A program made the position numbers and the translations under genes. From positions 1-64,000 of the forward strand of contig JALUUL010000086.1 in assembly GCA_027021385.1 (NCBI GenBank): a stretch of 64,000 bases of DNA, read 5' to 3'. This stretch comes from Planctomycetota bacterium (GTDB lineage: Bacteria; Planctomycetota; UBA1135; GCA-002748355). Every line of letters starts with the position of its first letter. The first letter of the stretch is position 1. The notes under the pieces were generated by a model. The model was not told the origin of the DNA and made no database searches. It saw only the letters and a list, made by a program, of their open reading frames with translations. Positions 34,582 through 43,593 of the stretch are shown here, piece by piece.

Positions 34582-36021
34582 GTGACGCGGATGCGCAGGG
34601 CCGCGGCCGTCATGCTCACCAGGGGGGCGGGACCGGAAGTCTCGGTGCTCCTCGTGGAGCGTGTCCGGGAACTGCGTTTCTTCGGGGGGTATTTCGCGTT
34701 TCCGGGGGGGACCCTGGATCCGGGGGATCCGGATCCGGCCCACTGCGCGGTCCGCGAACTCCGAGAAGAGATCGGTCTCGAACTCGAGGTGAAGGATCTC
34801 CTCCCCCTGGGACGACTGACGACGCCGGAGTTCGCGCCGGTCCGCTACGAGACCGAGTTCTTCCTCGCGCGCTGCCCCGAGGGGCGGGAGCCGAGCCCCT
34901 GCTGCGGAGAACTCGCCTCGGTCCGCTTCGTGGACCCCGCCGAGGCTCTCGCCGAGTGGCGCGCGGGAGAGACCGCCATCGTGCCTCCCGTGCTCTTCTT
35001 CCTCGAAGAGGCGGCGAAGGGCTTCGAAGGGTTCCGCGAACGTGCGCGCGCGGGCATCCGGGAACTCGAAAGGGGGCGGCTCCATCCGGTCTTCTTCCGT
35101 CCCGGCATCCTTCTCGCGGCCCTGCGCACCGCGACCCTCCCTCCCGCGACGACGACGAACTGCCTCCTCGTCGGGGAAGCCCGGGTGCACGTCGTCGATC
35201 CCGGAACGATGGAGGAGGGTGAACTCCGGCGCCTCTTCGACCTCCTGGACGGGTTCCGGGCGGAAGGGAGGAAGCTCGAGGGGATTCTCCTGACGCACGA
35301 CCATCCGGACCACTGCGGGGGGGCGATCCCCGTCGCGGAGCGGTACGGGATTCCGGTCCGCGCCCATTTCCTGAGCCTGCAACACCTGCCCGAAGGCCTC
35401 GACCGCCGTCCCCTGGCCGAGGGGGACCGCCTCGAACTCGGGAGGAGTCCCGACGGACGTCCCGGCTGGAGCCTCCACGCGGTCGAGACTCCGGGACACC
35501 ATCCGGGCCATCTCGTCTTCTTCGAGGACCGCTACCGATCCCTGATCGCGGGAGACCTCGTCTCGACGGTTTCCACGATTTTGATCGATCCGCCCGAGGG
35601 CCGCCTCGCCGACTACCTGGACTCCCTCCGGAGGGTCCGGGCCCTCCGGCCCGAGACGCTCTTTCCCGCCCACGGTCCGGCCGTACAGGACGGCGTCGCC
35701 CTCCTCGACCGCTTTCTCGAACACCGCAGGGAGAGGGAGGAGCTGTGTCTCGAGGCCCTGGCCGAGGGGCCGAGGACGCGCGAGGAACTCCTACCCCTGG
35801 TCTACGCGGATACCGAACCTCTTCTTCACGCCGCGGCCTCCCGCTCGCTCCTCGCCGGTCTGCGCAAGCTCGAGGAAGAGGGTCGCGTCAGGGTCGAGGA
35901 GGGCCGCTGGCGTCTCGAGACCGGATCCGTTTCGGACGGGGCGCCTCCGGAGCCGGGGGGGAAGGGCTTCATGGAAGGAGGATCCAGGAGGCGAGGAGGC
36001 GGTCCGCCCCTTCCCCTTTGA
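34582..36021 (+). CDS. NUDIX hydrolase fused to a metallo-beta-lactamase-fold domain
   Basis: 479 aa. N-terminal NUDIX domain (about 1-170): FAFPGGTLDPGDPDP and the NUDIX helix RELREEIGLEL; the box Gx5Ex7REUxEExGU lacks its first Glu, which may alter catalysis. C-terminal beta-lactamase-fold domain (about 195-400) with LTHDHPDHCGG, TPGHHPGHLVF and AGDLVS, all metal ligands present, then a winged-helix tail (RTREELLPLVYADTEP to EEEGRVR). The order NUDIX-MBL-WH resembles LACTB2-like endoribonuclease fusions. The GTG at 34582 has GGAG 7 nt upstream and is only 2 nt past dapE, so it belongs to that operon. Its end overlaps lpxB by 53 bases. Confidence 0.85.
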   Translation: MTRMRRAAAVMLTRGAGPEVSVLLVERVRELRFFGGYFAFPGGTLDPGDPDPAHCAVRELREEIGLELEVKDLLPLGRLTTPEFAPVRYETEFFLARCPEGREPSPCCGELASVRFVDPAEALAEWRAGETAIVPPVLFFLEEAAKGFEGFRERARAGIRELERGRLHPVFFRPGILLAALRTATLPPATTTNCLLVGEARVHVVDPGTMEEGELRRLFDLLDGFRAEGRKLEGILLTHDHPDHCGGAIPVAERYGIPVRAHFLSLQHLPEGLDRRPLAEGDRLELGRSPDGRPGWSLHAVETPGHHPGHLVFFEDRYRSLIAGDLVSTVSTILIDPPEGRLADYLDSLRRVRALRPETLFPAHGPAVQDGVALLDRFLEHRREREELCLEALAEGPRTREELLPLVYADTEPLLHAAASRSLLAGLRKLEEEGRVRVEEGRWRLETGSVSDGAPPEPGGKGFMEGGSRRRGGGPPLPL

Positions 36022-37366
36022 GACGAGCGCGGACCTCCGCGAGGTCGCGGATCCGGCCTTCCCTCGCTTCGCCGTCCTCCCAGAGGGATTCGAGGGAGGC
36101 GAGAACGCGTTCCCAGCCCTCTTCCTCGAGGAAGCAATGCTCGGGAAAGGCCTCCCGTCCGAGAATGAGGTTCGGGGCGCCGATCCAGGGGACGCTGAGG
36201 CCGCGGGAGGCGAACCACTTTTCGCGGCGGTGCTCGAGCTTGAAGACGAGGACGAAGGGAACCCCGGCCAGCGCCGTCTGGATCGTGGTGGTCCCGGACT
36301 TGACCAGGGCGAGGCGACAGGAACGGAGGGTTTCCCCGGGATCGGCGTGCACGACCTCGCAGAGGGAAGGGTCGGCGCCCTCCGCCTCGAGAAAGGTTCG
36401 GACGCGGTCGGCCACCGAGACCCGGCGTTCGGCGTCGCTCTGCGGGATCCTCGCGCCGCATTCCGGGTGCTTCCGGCGGAACTCGAGAAAGACCCGGAGC
36501 ATCGGGACGAGATGGCGGTCGATGTCCTTGCGCCGACTGCCGGGGAGGAGGGCGAGGATCCTCCGGTCCCCGGAATCCGAAGGAACGGGCGAGCGCTCCG
36601 CTCCGGCCGATTCCGCGGCGAGGGGGTGCCCCGCGTAACCCGTGGGGATCCCCCCCTTCCGGAAGAACGGAGGCTCGAAGGGTAGGACCGCGATCGCCGC
36701 GTCGACGGCTCGGCGGAAGCGGGCCATGCGCCAGGGCCCCCAGGCCCAGTATTGCGGGCAGACGTAGTAGAGGACCGGCAGCCCGCGGCGTTTGGCCTCT
36801 TCCGCGAGGACGAGATGCAGGCCCGGGTTGTCGATCAGCACGACGAGATCCGGCGGGTCCTTCTCGAGGATTTCGAGGAAGCGTCCGACGACGTCGAGGA
36901 AGAACGGGATCTCGGCGAGGACGGCGCTCAGGCCCATGACCGCGCGATCGACGAGATCCGCCTCGACCCGGACGCCGAGCTTCGCCAGGTTCTTTCCGCC
37001 GAAGGCGGAGATCTCGAAATCCGCCCCTTCCGCCCGGAGGGTCTTCACGAGACGGCAGGCCTGCGCTTCTCCCGAACGCTCTCCGCAGGAGAGGAAGATC
37101 CGCCCGGGGCGCCGGCCGCCGAGGGCTCCCCGGATCCGCGCCCGGGCCTCCTCGTTGCCCTCGGCGAGGCGGCGCGGATCCCCCGCCTCCTCGAGCAGCG
37201 AGGCGGCTTCCGCGCGCCAATGCCTCCTGCGAAGCAGGTAGAACCAAAGCCTCGCCGGAACCGACAGGGCCCGAAGGATCTCCCGCAGGACGAGGAAGAC
37301 CAGCCTCGGACGGAACCGCCGGCGCCGGGGAGGATCTCGGTCTCGGGCTTTCGGCTGCGGGCTCAA
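35969..37366 (-). CDS. lpxB: Lipid-A-disaccharide synthase LpxB
   Basis: 465 aa GT19 enzyme that joins UDP-2,3-diacylglucosamine and lipid X to the lipid A disaccharide, on the inner membrane. Motifs: FLSCGERSGEAQA (residues 91-103, normally AGEASGD), AVMGLSAVLAEIPFF, LIDNPGLHL, YYVCPQYWAWGPWR, ALLPGSRRKDID and LVKSGTTTIQTAL. An N-terminal extension of about 85 residues, with a basic and hydrophobic stretch (LVFLVLREILRALSVPARLWFYLL), is absent from E. coli LpxB. The start is TTG at 37366 in a TTGA overlap with the upstream ABC permease; no better in-frame start or ribosome site is seen. It ends inside the convergent NUDIX-MBL gene. Confidence 0.92.
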   Translation of the reverse strand: MSPQPKARDRDPPRRRRFRPRLVFLVLREILRALSVPARLWFYLLRRRHWRAEAASLLEEAGDPRRLAEGNEEARARIRGALGGRRPGRIFLSCGERSGEAQACRLVKTLRAEGADFEISAFGGKNLAKLGVRVEADLVDRAVMGLSAVLAEIPFFLDVVGRFLEILEKDPPDLVVLIDNPGLHLVLAEEAKRRGLPVLYYVCPQYWAWGPWRMARFRRAVDAAIAVLPFEPPFFRKGGIPTGYAGHPLAAESAGAERSPVPSDSGDRRILALLPGSRRKDIDRHLVPMLRVFLEFRRKHPECGARIPQSDAERRVSVADRVRTFLEAEGADPSLCEVVHADPGETLRSCRLALVKSGTTTIQTALAGVPFVLVFKLEHRREKWFASRGLSVPWIGAPNLILGREAFPEHCFLEEEGWERVLASLESLWEDGEAREGRIRDLAEVRARLKGEGADRLLASWILLP

Positions 37367-38166
37367 AGGTCGATGCGCGTGATGCGGTGGCGGGCGAGAA
37401 GGTACAGGACCACGATCCCCGCGAGGAGCCAGATCCCCCGGGAGAGGAAGAGGTCGGCGAACCCGAGAGTGCCGGAGAGGATCGGCATGTAGACGTCGTA
37501 ATCCGAGAGCCGGAAGAGGCTGATCTCGCGGATGCCCTTCACGAAGAAGATGCCGACCTCCATGACGATGAACCCGCCTACGGCGAAGGCCACGTGGACC
37601 TGGGTCTTGAAGCAGGTCGAGAGGAAGATCGTCAACATCAGGAAGAGGAGGATGAAGAGGGATCCGTGGAGGCTGGCGAGCAGGAGAGGAGCGGCCGCGA
37701 TCTCGTAGCCCTGCAAGCGGGCCATCGGCCAGACGGACAGGGAACTCGCGAAGACGGGGACGAGGGTCGAAGCCGCCAGGACCATCGTCTTGTCCCGGAG
37801 GATCCTGCTCCGCGACACGGGGCGGGAGAAGAGGAACTCCAGGGTGCCGTTCTCCCGCTCCCTCGCGATCGCCCCGGTTCCGAGGAGCACGGCCGCCGAG
37901 ATCCCGATGACGTTCACGCTGCGGAAGAACTGTTCCGCCGCGATGTAGGCCCGGTAGGCGAAGTCGGGATCCTTGCTCATGACGTCCTTCAGCATCCTCT
38001 TCGCGAAATCGACCGGGATCAGGTCGAGGAGCCCGCTCATCCCCTTGTCGATCGCCTGCCGGAGTTGGGGCCAGTAGAGGAGGGTAAGGACCAGCAGGAG
38101 TTCGAGGATCAGGAAGTAAGCGAAGGTCATGCCCCGTACTTCCTTCCAGGTCTTGCGGGCGATCAT
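37363..38166 (-). CDS. ABC-2 type transporter permease
   Basis: 267 aa, six hydrophobic segments. After a basic MIARKTWKEVRG start and the first helix comes a large outside loop, then the ABC-2 permease hallmark IARERENGTLEFLFSRPVSRSRILRDK. This is the membrane half of an export pump; the ATPase is the next gene upstream, overlapping it by 4 bases. Substrate unknown. Being cotranscribed with lpxB, a glycolipid or envelope cargo is possible, but NatA/B-like pumps carry other things too. Confidence 0.85.
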   Translation of the reverse strand: MIARKTWKEVRGMTFAYFLILELLLVLTLLYWPQLRQAIDKGMSGLLDLIPVDFAKRMLKDVMSKDPDFAYRAYIAAEQFFRSVNVIGISAAVLLGTGAIARERENGTLEFLFSRPVSRSRILRDKTMVLAASTLVPVFASSLSVWPMARLQGYEIAAAPLLLASLHGSLFILLFLMLTIFLSTCFKTQVHVAFAVGGFIVMEVGIFFVKGIREISLFRLSDYDVYMPILSGTLGFADLFLSRGIWLLAGIVVLYLLARHRITRIDL

Positions 38167-39065
38167 TCGTCGACCTCCGGGTCCCCGGCGTACAGGAGGT
38201 CGTAGAGTTCGTGGAGGGGGGCCGAGCCGAAGCTCAGGCTTTCGGGGCCCGCTTCCATCAGGGCGTCGATGAGGGCGACCCGAGCCTCGGAGTCCTCCGT
38301 CTCGAAGAGGAACTCGCCGTCTCGAATCGTTCCCGTACATCCGAGGGGCGTGGAGAGCTTCGGGGCCTTTCCGGAAAACCGACCGCGGACCCTTCGTTCG
38401 AGCCTCTTCCTCGCCTCGTCGACCTCCCGGGGATCGGCGATCCTTCCCCGAACGAGGAAGGCGAGGCGGTCCGAGAGCCGTTCGAGTTCTTCGAGATGGT
38501 GGGTCGAGACCAGGATGCTCCGCCCCTTGCCTTTGAGGTCCAGGCAGATTCCGCGCAGCTTCCCCCGGACGCTGGGATCCAGGGCCTTGTCGGGTTCGTC
38601 GAGGACGAGGAGGGGCACGCGGGGGCTGAGGGCGATCGTCAGCGCGAGTTGCTGCTTCATGCCCGCGGAGTAGGAGCGGATCTTCCGGCGCAGGGGGATC
38701 CGGAAGACCTCGAGGCAGAGGTCCCTCGTCTCCTCGTCGAGTTCCCGGTGGAAACGGAGTCCGAAATCCAGAGCCTCTTTCCCCGTCATCTGGGGATAGA
38801 GGCTCGTCTCCCCTGGAAGATAGCCGACCCTTCCCCGCGTCCACACCGGATCGGCGAGCGCGTCCCTTCCTTCCAGGACGACCGAGCCCCGCTCGGGGAA
38901 GGCGAGTCCGAGGAGGCAGCGGAGGAGCGTGGTCTTGCCGACTCCGTTCGGTCCGACGAGGCCGAGCATCTCCCCGGGGCCGAGATCGAGGTCGAGGCCC
39001 GCGAGAACCCGGGTCCGGCCGTAGGACTTGGCGAGTCCGCGGACCGAGAGGAGGAGATCCTTCAC
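38163..39065 (-). CDS. ABC transporter ATP-binding protein
   Basis: 300 aa. Walker A GPNGVGKTT (about residues 38-46), signature YSAGMKQQL, Walker B LLVLDEP, H-loop STHH. The signature is AGMKQQ rather than the usual SGGQ, which is common in ABC-2 exporters. A C-terminal domain of about 90 residues (ARKRLERRVRGRFSG, VALIDALMEAGPESLSFG) is typical of that class. GTG 39065 lies in a GTGA overlap with pabA; the partner permease overlaps at its other end. Confidence 0.9.
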   Translation of the reverse strand: MKDLLLSVRGLAKSYGRTRVLAGLDLDLGPGEMLGLVGPNGVGKTTLLRCLLGLAFPERGSVVLEGRDALADPVWTRGRVGYLPGETSLYPQMTGKEALDFGLRFHRELDEETRDLCLEVFRIPLRRKIRSYSAGMKQQLALTIALSPRVPLLVLDEPDKALDPSVRGKLRGICLDLKGKGRSILVSTHHLEELERLSDRLAFLVRGRIADPREVDEARKRLERRVRGRFSGKAPKLSTPLGCTGTIRDGEFLFETEDSEARVALIDALMEAGPESLSFGSAPLHELYDLLYAGDPEVDE

Positions 39066-39670
39066 GTGGCCGCCGCCTCCTTCTCCGGGTGCAGGGCGAG
39101 GCGCAGGAATCGACGGAGGAGGCGGGGGCCGGCCGGGGAGAGGAAGGATTCGGGGTGGAACTGCCACCCGAACCAGGGACGACGGGAATGCCTCATGGCC
39201 ATCACGATGCGCCGGTCTCCGGTCCGGATCCAGGCTTCGAGGATCCAGGGTGATCCCTCGAGATCTGCGGCGTCCACCTCGATCGAATGGTAGCGGGCGA
39301 GTTCGAGGGGAGTCGGAAGCCCCGCGAAGAGGCCGCGCCCCCGGTGATGGACCGCGCTCGTCCTTCCGTGGACGATCTCCAGGGAAGACCGCAGCGGAAG
39401 CCCCGTCGCAGAGGCGAGGGCCTGGTGCCCCAGGCAGACCCCGAGGACCGGAAGGTCCGGAGGGAGACATTCGGCGAGGTCGAGAAGGCAGCCCATCTCT
39501 CCGGGGGCGCCGGGACCCGGGGAGAGCAGGAGGGCCTTCGGTCTGCGCGCGAGGACTTCCCGGGCCGAGCAGCGGTCGGACCGGAGCACGAGGACCTCGG
39601 TCCCCGCCTCCCTCAGGATCTGGACGAGGTTGAAGACGAAGGAGTCCCGGTTGTCGAGGCAGAGGATCAC
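39062..39670 (-). CDS. pabA: Aminodeoxychorismate/anthranilate synthase glutamine amidotransferase (PabA/TrpG)
   Basis: 202 aa class I glutaminase. Catalytic Cys lies in GVCLGHQALA and the His-Glu pair in FGWQFHPESFLS; LLLSPGPGAP is the oxyanion strand. It supplies ammonia to PabB (61640-63067) to make aminodeoxychorismate, or to TrpE. Because PabB and PabC are in this window and no TrpE or TrpD is, I prefer PabA. The GTG at 39670 yields MILCLDNRDSFVFN, the family N-terminus; a TTG at 39706 would add 12 residues. It is the first gene of the pabA-ABC-lpxB operon. Confidence 0.88.
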   Translation of the reverse strand: MILCLDNRDSFVFNLVQILREAGTEVLVLRSDRCSAREVLARRPKALLLSPGPGAPGEMGCLLDLAECLPPDLPVLGVCLGHQALASATGLPLRSSLEIVHGRTSAVHHRGRGLFAGLPTPLELARYHSIEVDAADLEGSPWILEAWIRTGDRRIVMAMRHSRRPWFGWQFHPESFLSPAGPRLLRRFLRLALHPEKEAAAT

Positions 39671-39804
39671 GGGAGGGGACCTAAATCCTCCTCCTCCCGA
39701 TGTCAAACCGGAGGGAGTTTTCGGAAGGAGAGGGGGGGAAGAGGAGCGGGAGCCCTGCTAGCGTTTGGCCGGTCCGGAGAGCGGGCGATGGAGAAGGAAA
39801 GGGA

Positions 39805-41160
39805 ATGAACATCCTGATCATCGGGATGGGGGAAGTCGGCTTCCACCTCGCCGCCGAGCTGTCCCGGAGCAAGCATGCGGTGACGGTCATCGATCCCGAC
39901 CCCGCGAAGGTCAAGCGGGTCGGCGAGGAGTGCGACGTGCAGACCTTGTGCGGGGACGCTTCCCATCCCTCCGTCCTGGACCAGGCGGAAGCGGCGGCCT
40001 CGGACCTCGTCGTGGCGGTCTCGGATCATGACCAGGTCAACCTCCTGTGCTGTCTCCTGGCCCGGAGGATGGGGGCGGGGAAGGCGATCGTCCGGGTCAA
40101 GGACATGCGGCCCTACCGCAACTATCGAAGCCTCCTCCGGAGAAACCTCCTCTTCGACGTCATGATCAGCCTCGAAGACCTGGCCGCCGAGGAGATCGCG
40201 AAGATCGTCCGGAGGAACCGGGCGGTCGCGGTCGAGAACTTCTTCGGAGGAAGAGTCACGCTTCGGGTGCTTCCGGTGCAGGAGAAGTCGCCGCTGCTCG
40301 GAAGGCCCTTGAAGGACATCAAGGTGCCGAAAGGCGTCCACGTCGTGGCCGTGTTCCGGGACGAGCAGACGATGATCCCCGACGGGTCCTTCGAGTTCGT
40401 CGAGGAGGATCGGATCTACGTTCTCGGGCTTCCCGACGCGGTCGAACGTTTCGAGTCCTGGGTCGGGCACCGGCGGGGACGGACCCGGAGAGTCGTCATC
40501 TTCGGCGGGAGCAACGTGGCCCTGGAGGCCGCGCGACAGCTCGAGTCGAAGGGGTTGAGGGTCCACCTCCTCGTCGACGATCCCAAGCGGGCGGAGGATT
40601 TTTCGGCCAGCCTGAAACCGGGTTCGGTCTTCGACGTCCAGGGCGCCGACCTTTCGGCCTTCAAGGAGGAGCAGCTTTCCAAGGTCGACGCCTTCGTCGC
40701 GGCCAGCAGGCTCGACGAGAAGAACCTCCTTTCCTGCCAGATCGCTCGGGAGATGGGCTGCGAACGCACGATCGCGCTCGTCGGGAAGCCCGACTACACG
40801 GACCTCTACCAGACGATCGGGATCACGAGGGCGGTGAGCCCGAGGGTCCTCTGCTCGAACGCGATCGTGGATTTGATCCATGCGGGGAGGATGCGTCTCC
40901 TCGCGACCTTCGACGGAGGAGCGGCGAAGGTCTGCGAGGCCGTCGTGCAGCCCGACAGCATGCTCGTCGGGAAGCGGCTTCAAGAGGGTCCGTTCCCTTC
41001 CGGTTGCCGGGTCGGGGTCATCCAGCGCGAGGATCCGGACGAGGGGATGAAGGTGATCGTCGCTTCCGGCGAGGACGAGATCCTCGCCGGTGACCATCTC
41101 GTGCTGTTCCTGCTTCAGGAGGTGGAGAGCAGGATCGACTCGCTGCTTGGAGGGCGTTGA
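39805..41160 (+). CDS. trkA: Trk potassium uptake regulatory subunit TrkA
   Basis: 451 aa cytoplasmic NAD-binding protein that gates the TrkH channel. Two halves each contain a Rossmann (RCK_N) and a TrkA_C domain. The first has IIGMGEVGFHLA and GDASHPSVLDQA; the second has the altered VVIFGGSNVALEAA without a full GxGxxG, so only the first clearly binds nucleotide. AAGGAAAGGG lies just before the ATG at 39805. TAGCGT at 39759-39764 is a candidate -10. It ends exactly where trkH begins. Confidence 0.93.
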   Translation: MNILIIGMGEVGFHLAAELSRSKHAVTVIDPDPAKVKRVGEECDVQTLCGDASHPSVLDQAEAAASDLVVAVSDHDQVNLLCCLLARRMGAGKAIVRVKDMRPYRNYRSLLRRNLLFDVMISLEDLAAEEIAKIVRRNRAVAVENFFGGRVTLRVLPVQEKSPLLGRPLKDIKVPKGVHVVAVFRDEQTMIPDGSFEFVEEDRIYVLGLPDAVERFESWVGHRRGRTRRVVIFGGSNVALEAARQLESKGLRVHLLVDDPKRAEDFSASLKPGSVFDVQGADLSAFKEEQLSKVDAFVAASRLDEKNLLSCQIAREMGCERTIALVGKPDYTDLYQTIGITRAVSPRVLCSNAIVDLIHAGRMRLLATFDGGAAKVCEAVVQPDSMLVGKRLQEGPFPSGCRVGVIQREDPDEGMKVIVASGEDEILAGDHLVLFLLQEVESRIDSLLGGR

Positions 41161-42804
41161 GTGAGCCTCCGGCACGTCGCCAAGGTCCTCGGGATCTTCC
41201 TCCTCTTCTATTCGGCGGCGATGCTCGTGCCGCTCGGGGTCGGAGCGATCCGGGGAGACCTCGCGGTGGAGGGGGCGTTTCATCCCGTCCGCGGCTTCCT
41301 CCTCGCCGCCTCGGCGGGCTTCCTCTGCGGCGGGATCCTCTGGGTTCTGGGCCGGAGGTCGGAGGGGGAGTTCTACCGGAAGGACGGAATCCTCGCCGTG
41401 TCGGGGATCTGGATCGCGGCCGGGATGCTCGGCGCCTTGCCCTTCGTCTTCTCGGGCGTCCTCGGATTCTGGGACGGGTTCTTCGAGGCGACGAGCGGCC
41501 TCACGACGACCGGCTCCTCGGTCTTCGGCTCCTCGAGGACTCCGCGGATCTCCGAACTCCCGAGTTCGATCCTCTTCTGGCGGGCCCTGACCCACTGGAT
41601 GGGAGGGCTCGGCATCGTCGTCATGTTCCTCGTCTTCTTACCGGCCCTGGGGATCACGGAGAAGACCCTGTTCCAGGCGGAGGTTCCCGGGGTCAGCAAG
41701 GAGGGTTTGCGCCCCAGGATCCGGCAGTCGGCGCTCGTCCTCTTCCGCATCTACCTCCTGATCACCTCCGCCTTGATCCTCGGCTACCTCGCCTTCGGCA
41801 TGGGGGTCTTCGACGCCGTCTGCCACTCCTTCGCGACGATCGCGACGGGGGGGTTCTCGACCCGGGATTACAGCGTCGGGGAGTTCAACTCGCTCGGTAT
41901 CGAGGTCGTAGCGATCACCGGAATGATCCTGGCGGGGACGAACTTCGCGCTGTTCCACAGGGTCGGCCGATCCTTCCGGCGGAGCGCGGCGGGAGGGAGC
42001 CTCTGGAATCCCCGGAACTGGCCCTCCCTCCGCGAGCTGGTCGGGATCTTCAGCAGGGATCCCGAGTTCCGGTTCTACTTCCTGACCTATCTCGGGGTCG
42101 TGGTCCTGATCACCTTCCTTCTCCTGGATCTGGGGACCCTCGTCCCAGGGGAGGCGCAGATCGGGAGGAACCACGACTACTCCACGCTCGGGGGCGCCCT
42201 GAGGGACGCGTCCTTCCAGACCGCGAGTCTGATCTCCTCCACCGGTTTCGCGAACTCGAACCTTCTCAACTGGCCCCTGGTCGCGCAGGCGGTCCTCGTC
42301 TTGCTGATGATCGGCGGGGCTTGCGGGGGGTCCACCGGCGGAGGGATCAAGGCGGCCCGGGTGTTGATCCTCGCGAAGCACCTGGCCCGGGGCCTGCGGA
42401 AGTTCGTGCGCCCGCGGGCCGTCGACCCGGTCCGTTTCGGAGAAAACAAACTGGACCGGGACCTGCTCGATTCCGTGCTCGCCCTGTTCGTCTCCTGGAT
42501 CCTGATCCTCGCCCTGGGTTCGATCCTCGTGCTCTTCCTCGAACGGGAACTCGACGTTTTCTCCGCCTTCACGACGACCGTGACCTGTCTCAACAACATG
42601 GGGCCGGGCTTCACGGCTCTCGTGCGCGATGCGGCGGGGAATCTCGTCCCCGCGAACCCGGGAGGGTTCGATGTCGGATCCTACGGCTGTTTCGGCGAGT
42701 TCGGCAGCGCGACGAAGGGACTCCTCGGGTTCGTGATGATCCTGGGGAGGCTCGAGGTCTACGCGCCCCTCGCGATCCTGATGCCGGGCTTCTGGAGGGA
42801 CTGA
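41161..42804 (+). CDS. trkH: Trk potassium uptake channel subunit TrkH
   Basis: 547 aa membrane protein, four M1-P-M2 repeats. The selectivity segments are seen: EATSGLTTTGSSVF, SFATIATGGFST, ASLISSTGFANS and VTCLNNMGPGF, with the central glycine in each. It lets K+ enter the cell under control of TrkA. It begins with GTG immediately after the trkA stop. The C-terminus LVIL-like MILGRLEVYAPLAILMPGFW is the family's usual end. Confidence 0.94.
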   Translation: MSLRHVAKVLGIFLLFYSAAMLVPLGVGAIRGDLAVEGAFHPVRGFLLAASAGFLCGGILWVLGRRSEGEFYRKDGILAVSGIWIAAGMLGALPFVFSGVLGFWDGFFEATSGLTTTGSSVFGSSRTPRISELPSSILFWRALTHWMGGLGIVVMFLVFLPALGITEKTLFQAEVPGVSKEGLRPRIRQSALVLFRIYLLITSALILGYLAFGMGVFDAVCHSFATIATGGFSTRDYSVGEFNSLGIEVVAITGMILAGTNFALFHRVGRSFRRSAAGGSLWNPRNWPSLRELVGIFSRDPEFRFYFLTYLGVVVLITFLLLDLGTLVPGEAQIGRNHDYSTLGGALRDASFQTASLISSTGFANSNLLNWPLVAQAVLVLLMIGGACGGSTGGGIKAARVLILAKHLARGLRKFVRPRAVDPVRFGENKLDRDLLDSVLALFVSWILILALGSILVLFLERELDVFSAFTTTVTCLNNMGPGFTALVRDAAGNLVPANPGGFDVGSYGCFGEFGSATKGLLGFVMILGRLEVYAPLAILMPGFWRD

Positions 42805-42865
42805 TCTTGGGACCTTCGGACGGGGGGGGAAGACGGATCTCCGGTCGAGCCTCCGGAGTCCGGTT

Positions 42866-43528
42866 TCATTTCCGGACGCGGATCCGGGTGCCGTCCGCGC
42901 GGTATCGGGTTTCGATCCGTTCGACCGATCTGCGCGGGGTCAGGAGGGTGGCGCGGAACTCCGGGAGGGCCGCGAGCAGGAGGTAGGCCCCGCCGCCCTC
43001 GACCTCGGCGACCCCCTTGACCAGGCCCACGAGGACCGGACCCTCCCTCCCTGAGCGGAAGACCCCGGCCCCGACCTGTTCGGGGCCGAGTTCGAGGCCC
43101 GAGGGTTTGTGCACGACGTCGCCGAGCAGAGGCCCCTCCACGGGGACCCGGACGCCGTAGCTTAGGACGCCGGACTCCTTCCGGATCATCAGGAGGAGGG
43201 ATTCTCCGGGGCGGATCGGGTCGAAGGAGATCGGTGCGGACGGGATCGGGACCTCGAGGTCGACCCGGCGGATCGGCCCCCGCGAAGTCCGGATCGTGCC
43301 CGCCTCCACGACCGGCGCCCCCTCGATCTCGTAGTGCACCTTGGCCGGCCCTCGGTCGGCGGTCCGGGCGAGGAAGAGCACCCCCTCGGTCGTCGAGACC
43401 CCCTGTTCGAACCCTCCCGGGGTCCGGATCAGGACCTCGGGAACCGCGGCCCGGCGGAGCCGGAAGTTCCGGCAGGAGGCCGCGAGGAGAATCGGAACGA
43501 GGATCCAGGCCGTCCGGAATCGGAGCAT
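42866..43528 (-). CDS. Putative lipoprotein, uncharacterised
   Basis: 220 aa. MLRFRTAWILVPILLAASCRNF is a lipoprotein signal with a lipobox LAASC (Cys19). The mature part is beta-rich (VHYEIEGAPVVEAGTIRTSRG, RVPVEGPLLGDVVHKPSG) and ends in a basic strand RTRYRADGTRIRVRK-like tail (RSVERIETRYRADG). No family is recognised. A TAGGAT hexamer is only 7 nt upstream of the ATG, so its transcript may be nearly leaderless. It is separated from the metallopeptidase-like gene upstream by 65 nt. Confidence 0.68.
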   Translation of the reverse strand: MLRFRTAWILVPILLAASCRNFRLRRAAVPEVLIRTPGGFEQGVSTTEGVLFLARTADRGPAKVHYEIEGAPVVEAGTIRTSRGPIRRVDLEVPIPSAPISFDPIRPGESLLLMIRKESGVLSYGVRVPVEGPLLGDVVHKPSGLELGPEQVGAGVFRSGREGPVLVGLVKGVAEVEGGGAYLLLAALPEFRATLLTPRRSVERIETRYRADGTRIRVRK

Positions 43529-43593
43529 GGAGGGATCCTATCCGAAGCTTCGAGGGAACTCACGGCGGGACGGGAGTTCGAGGTGGGGGGGCT

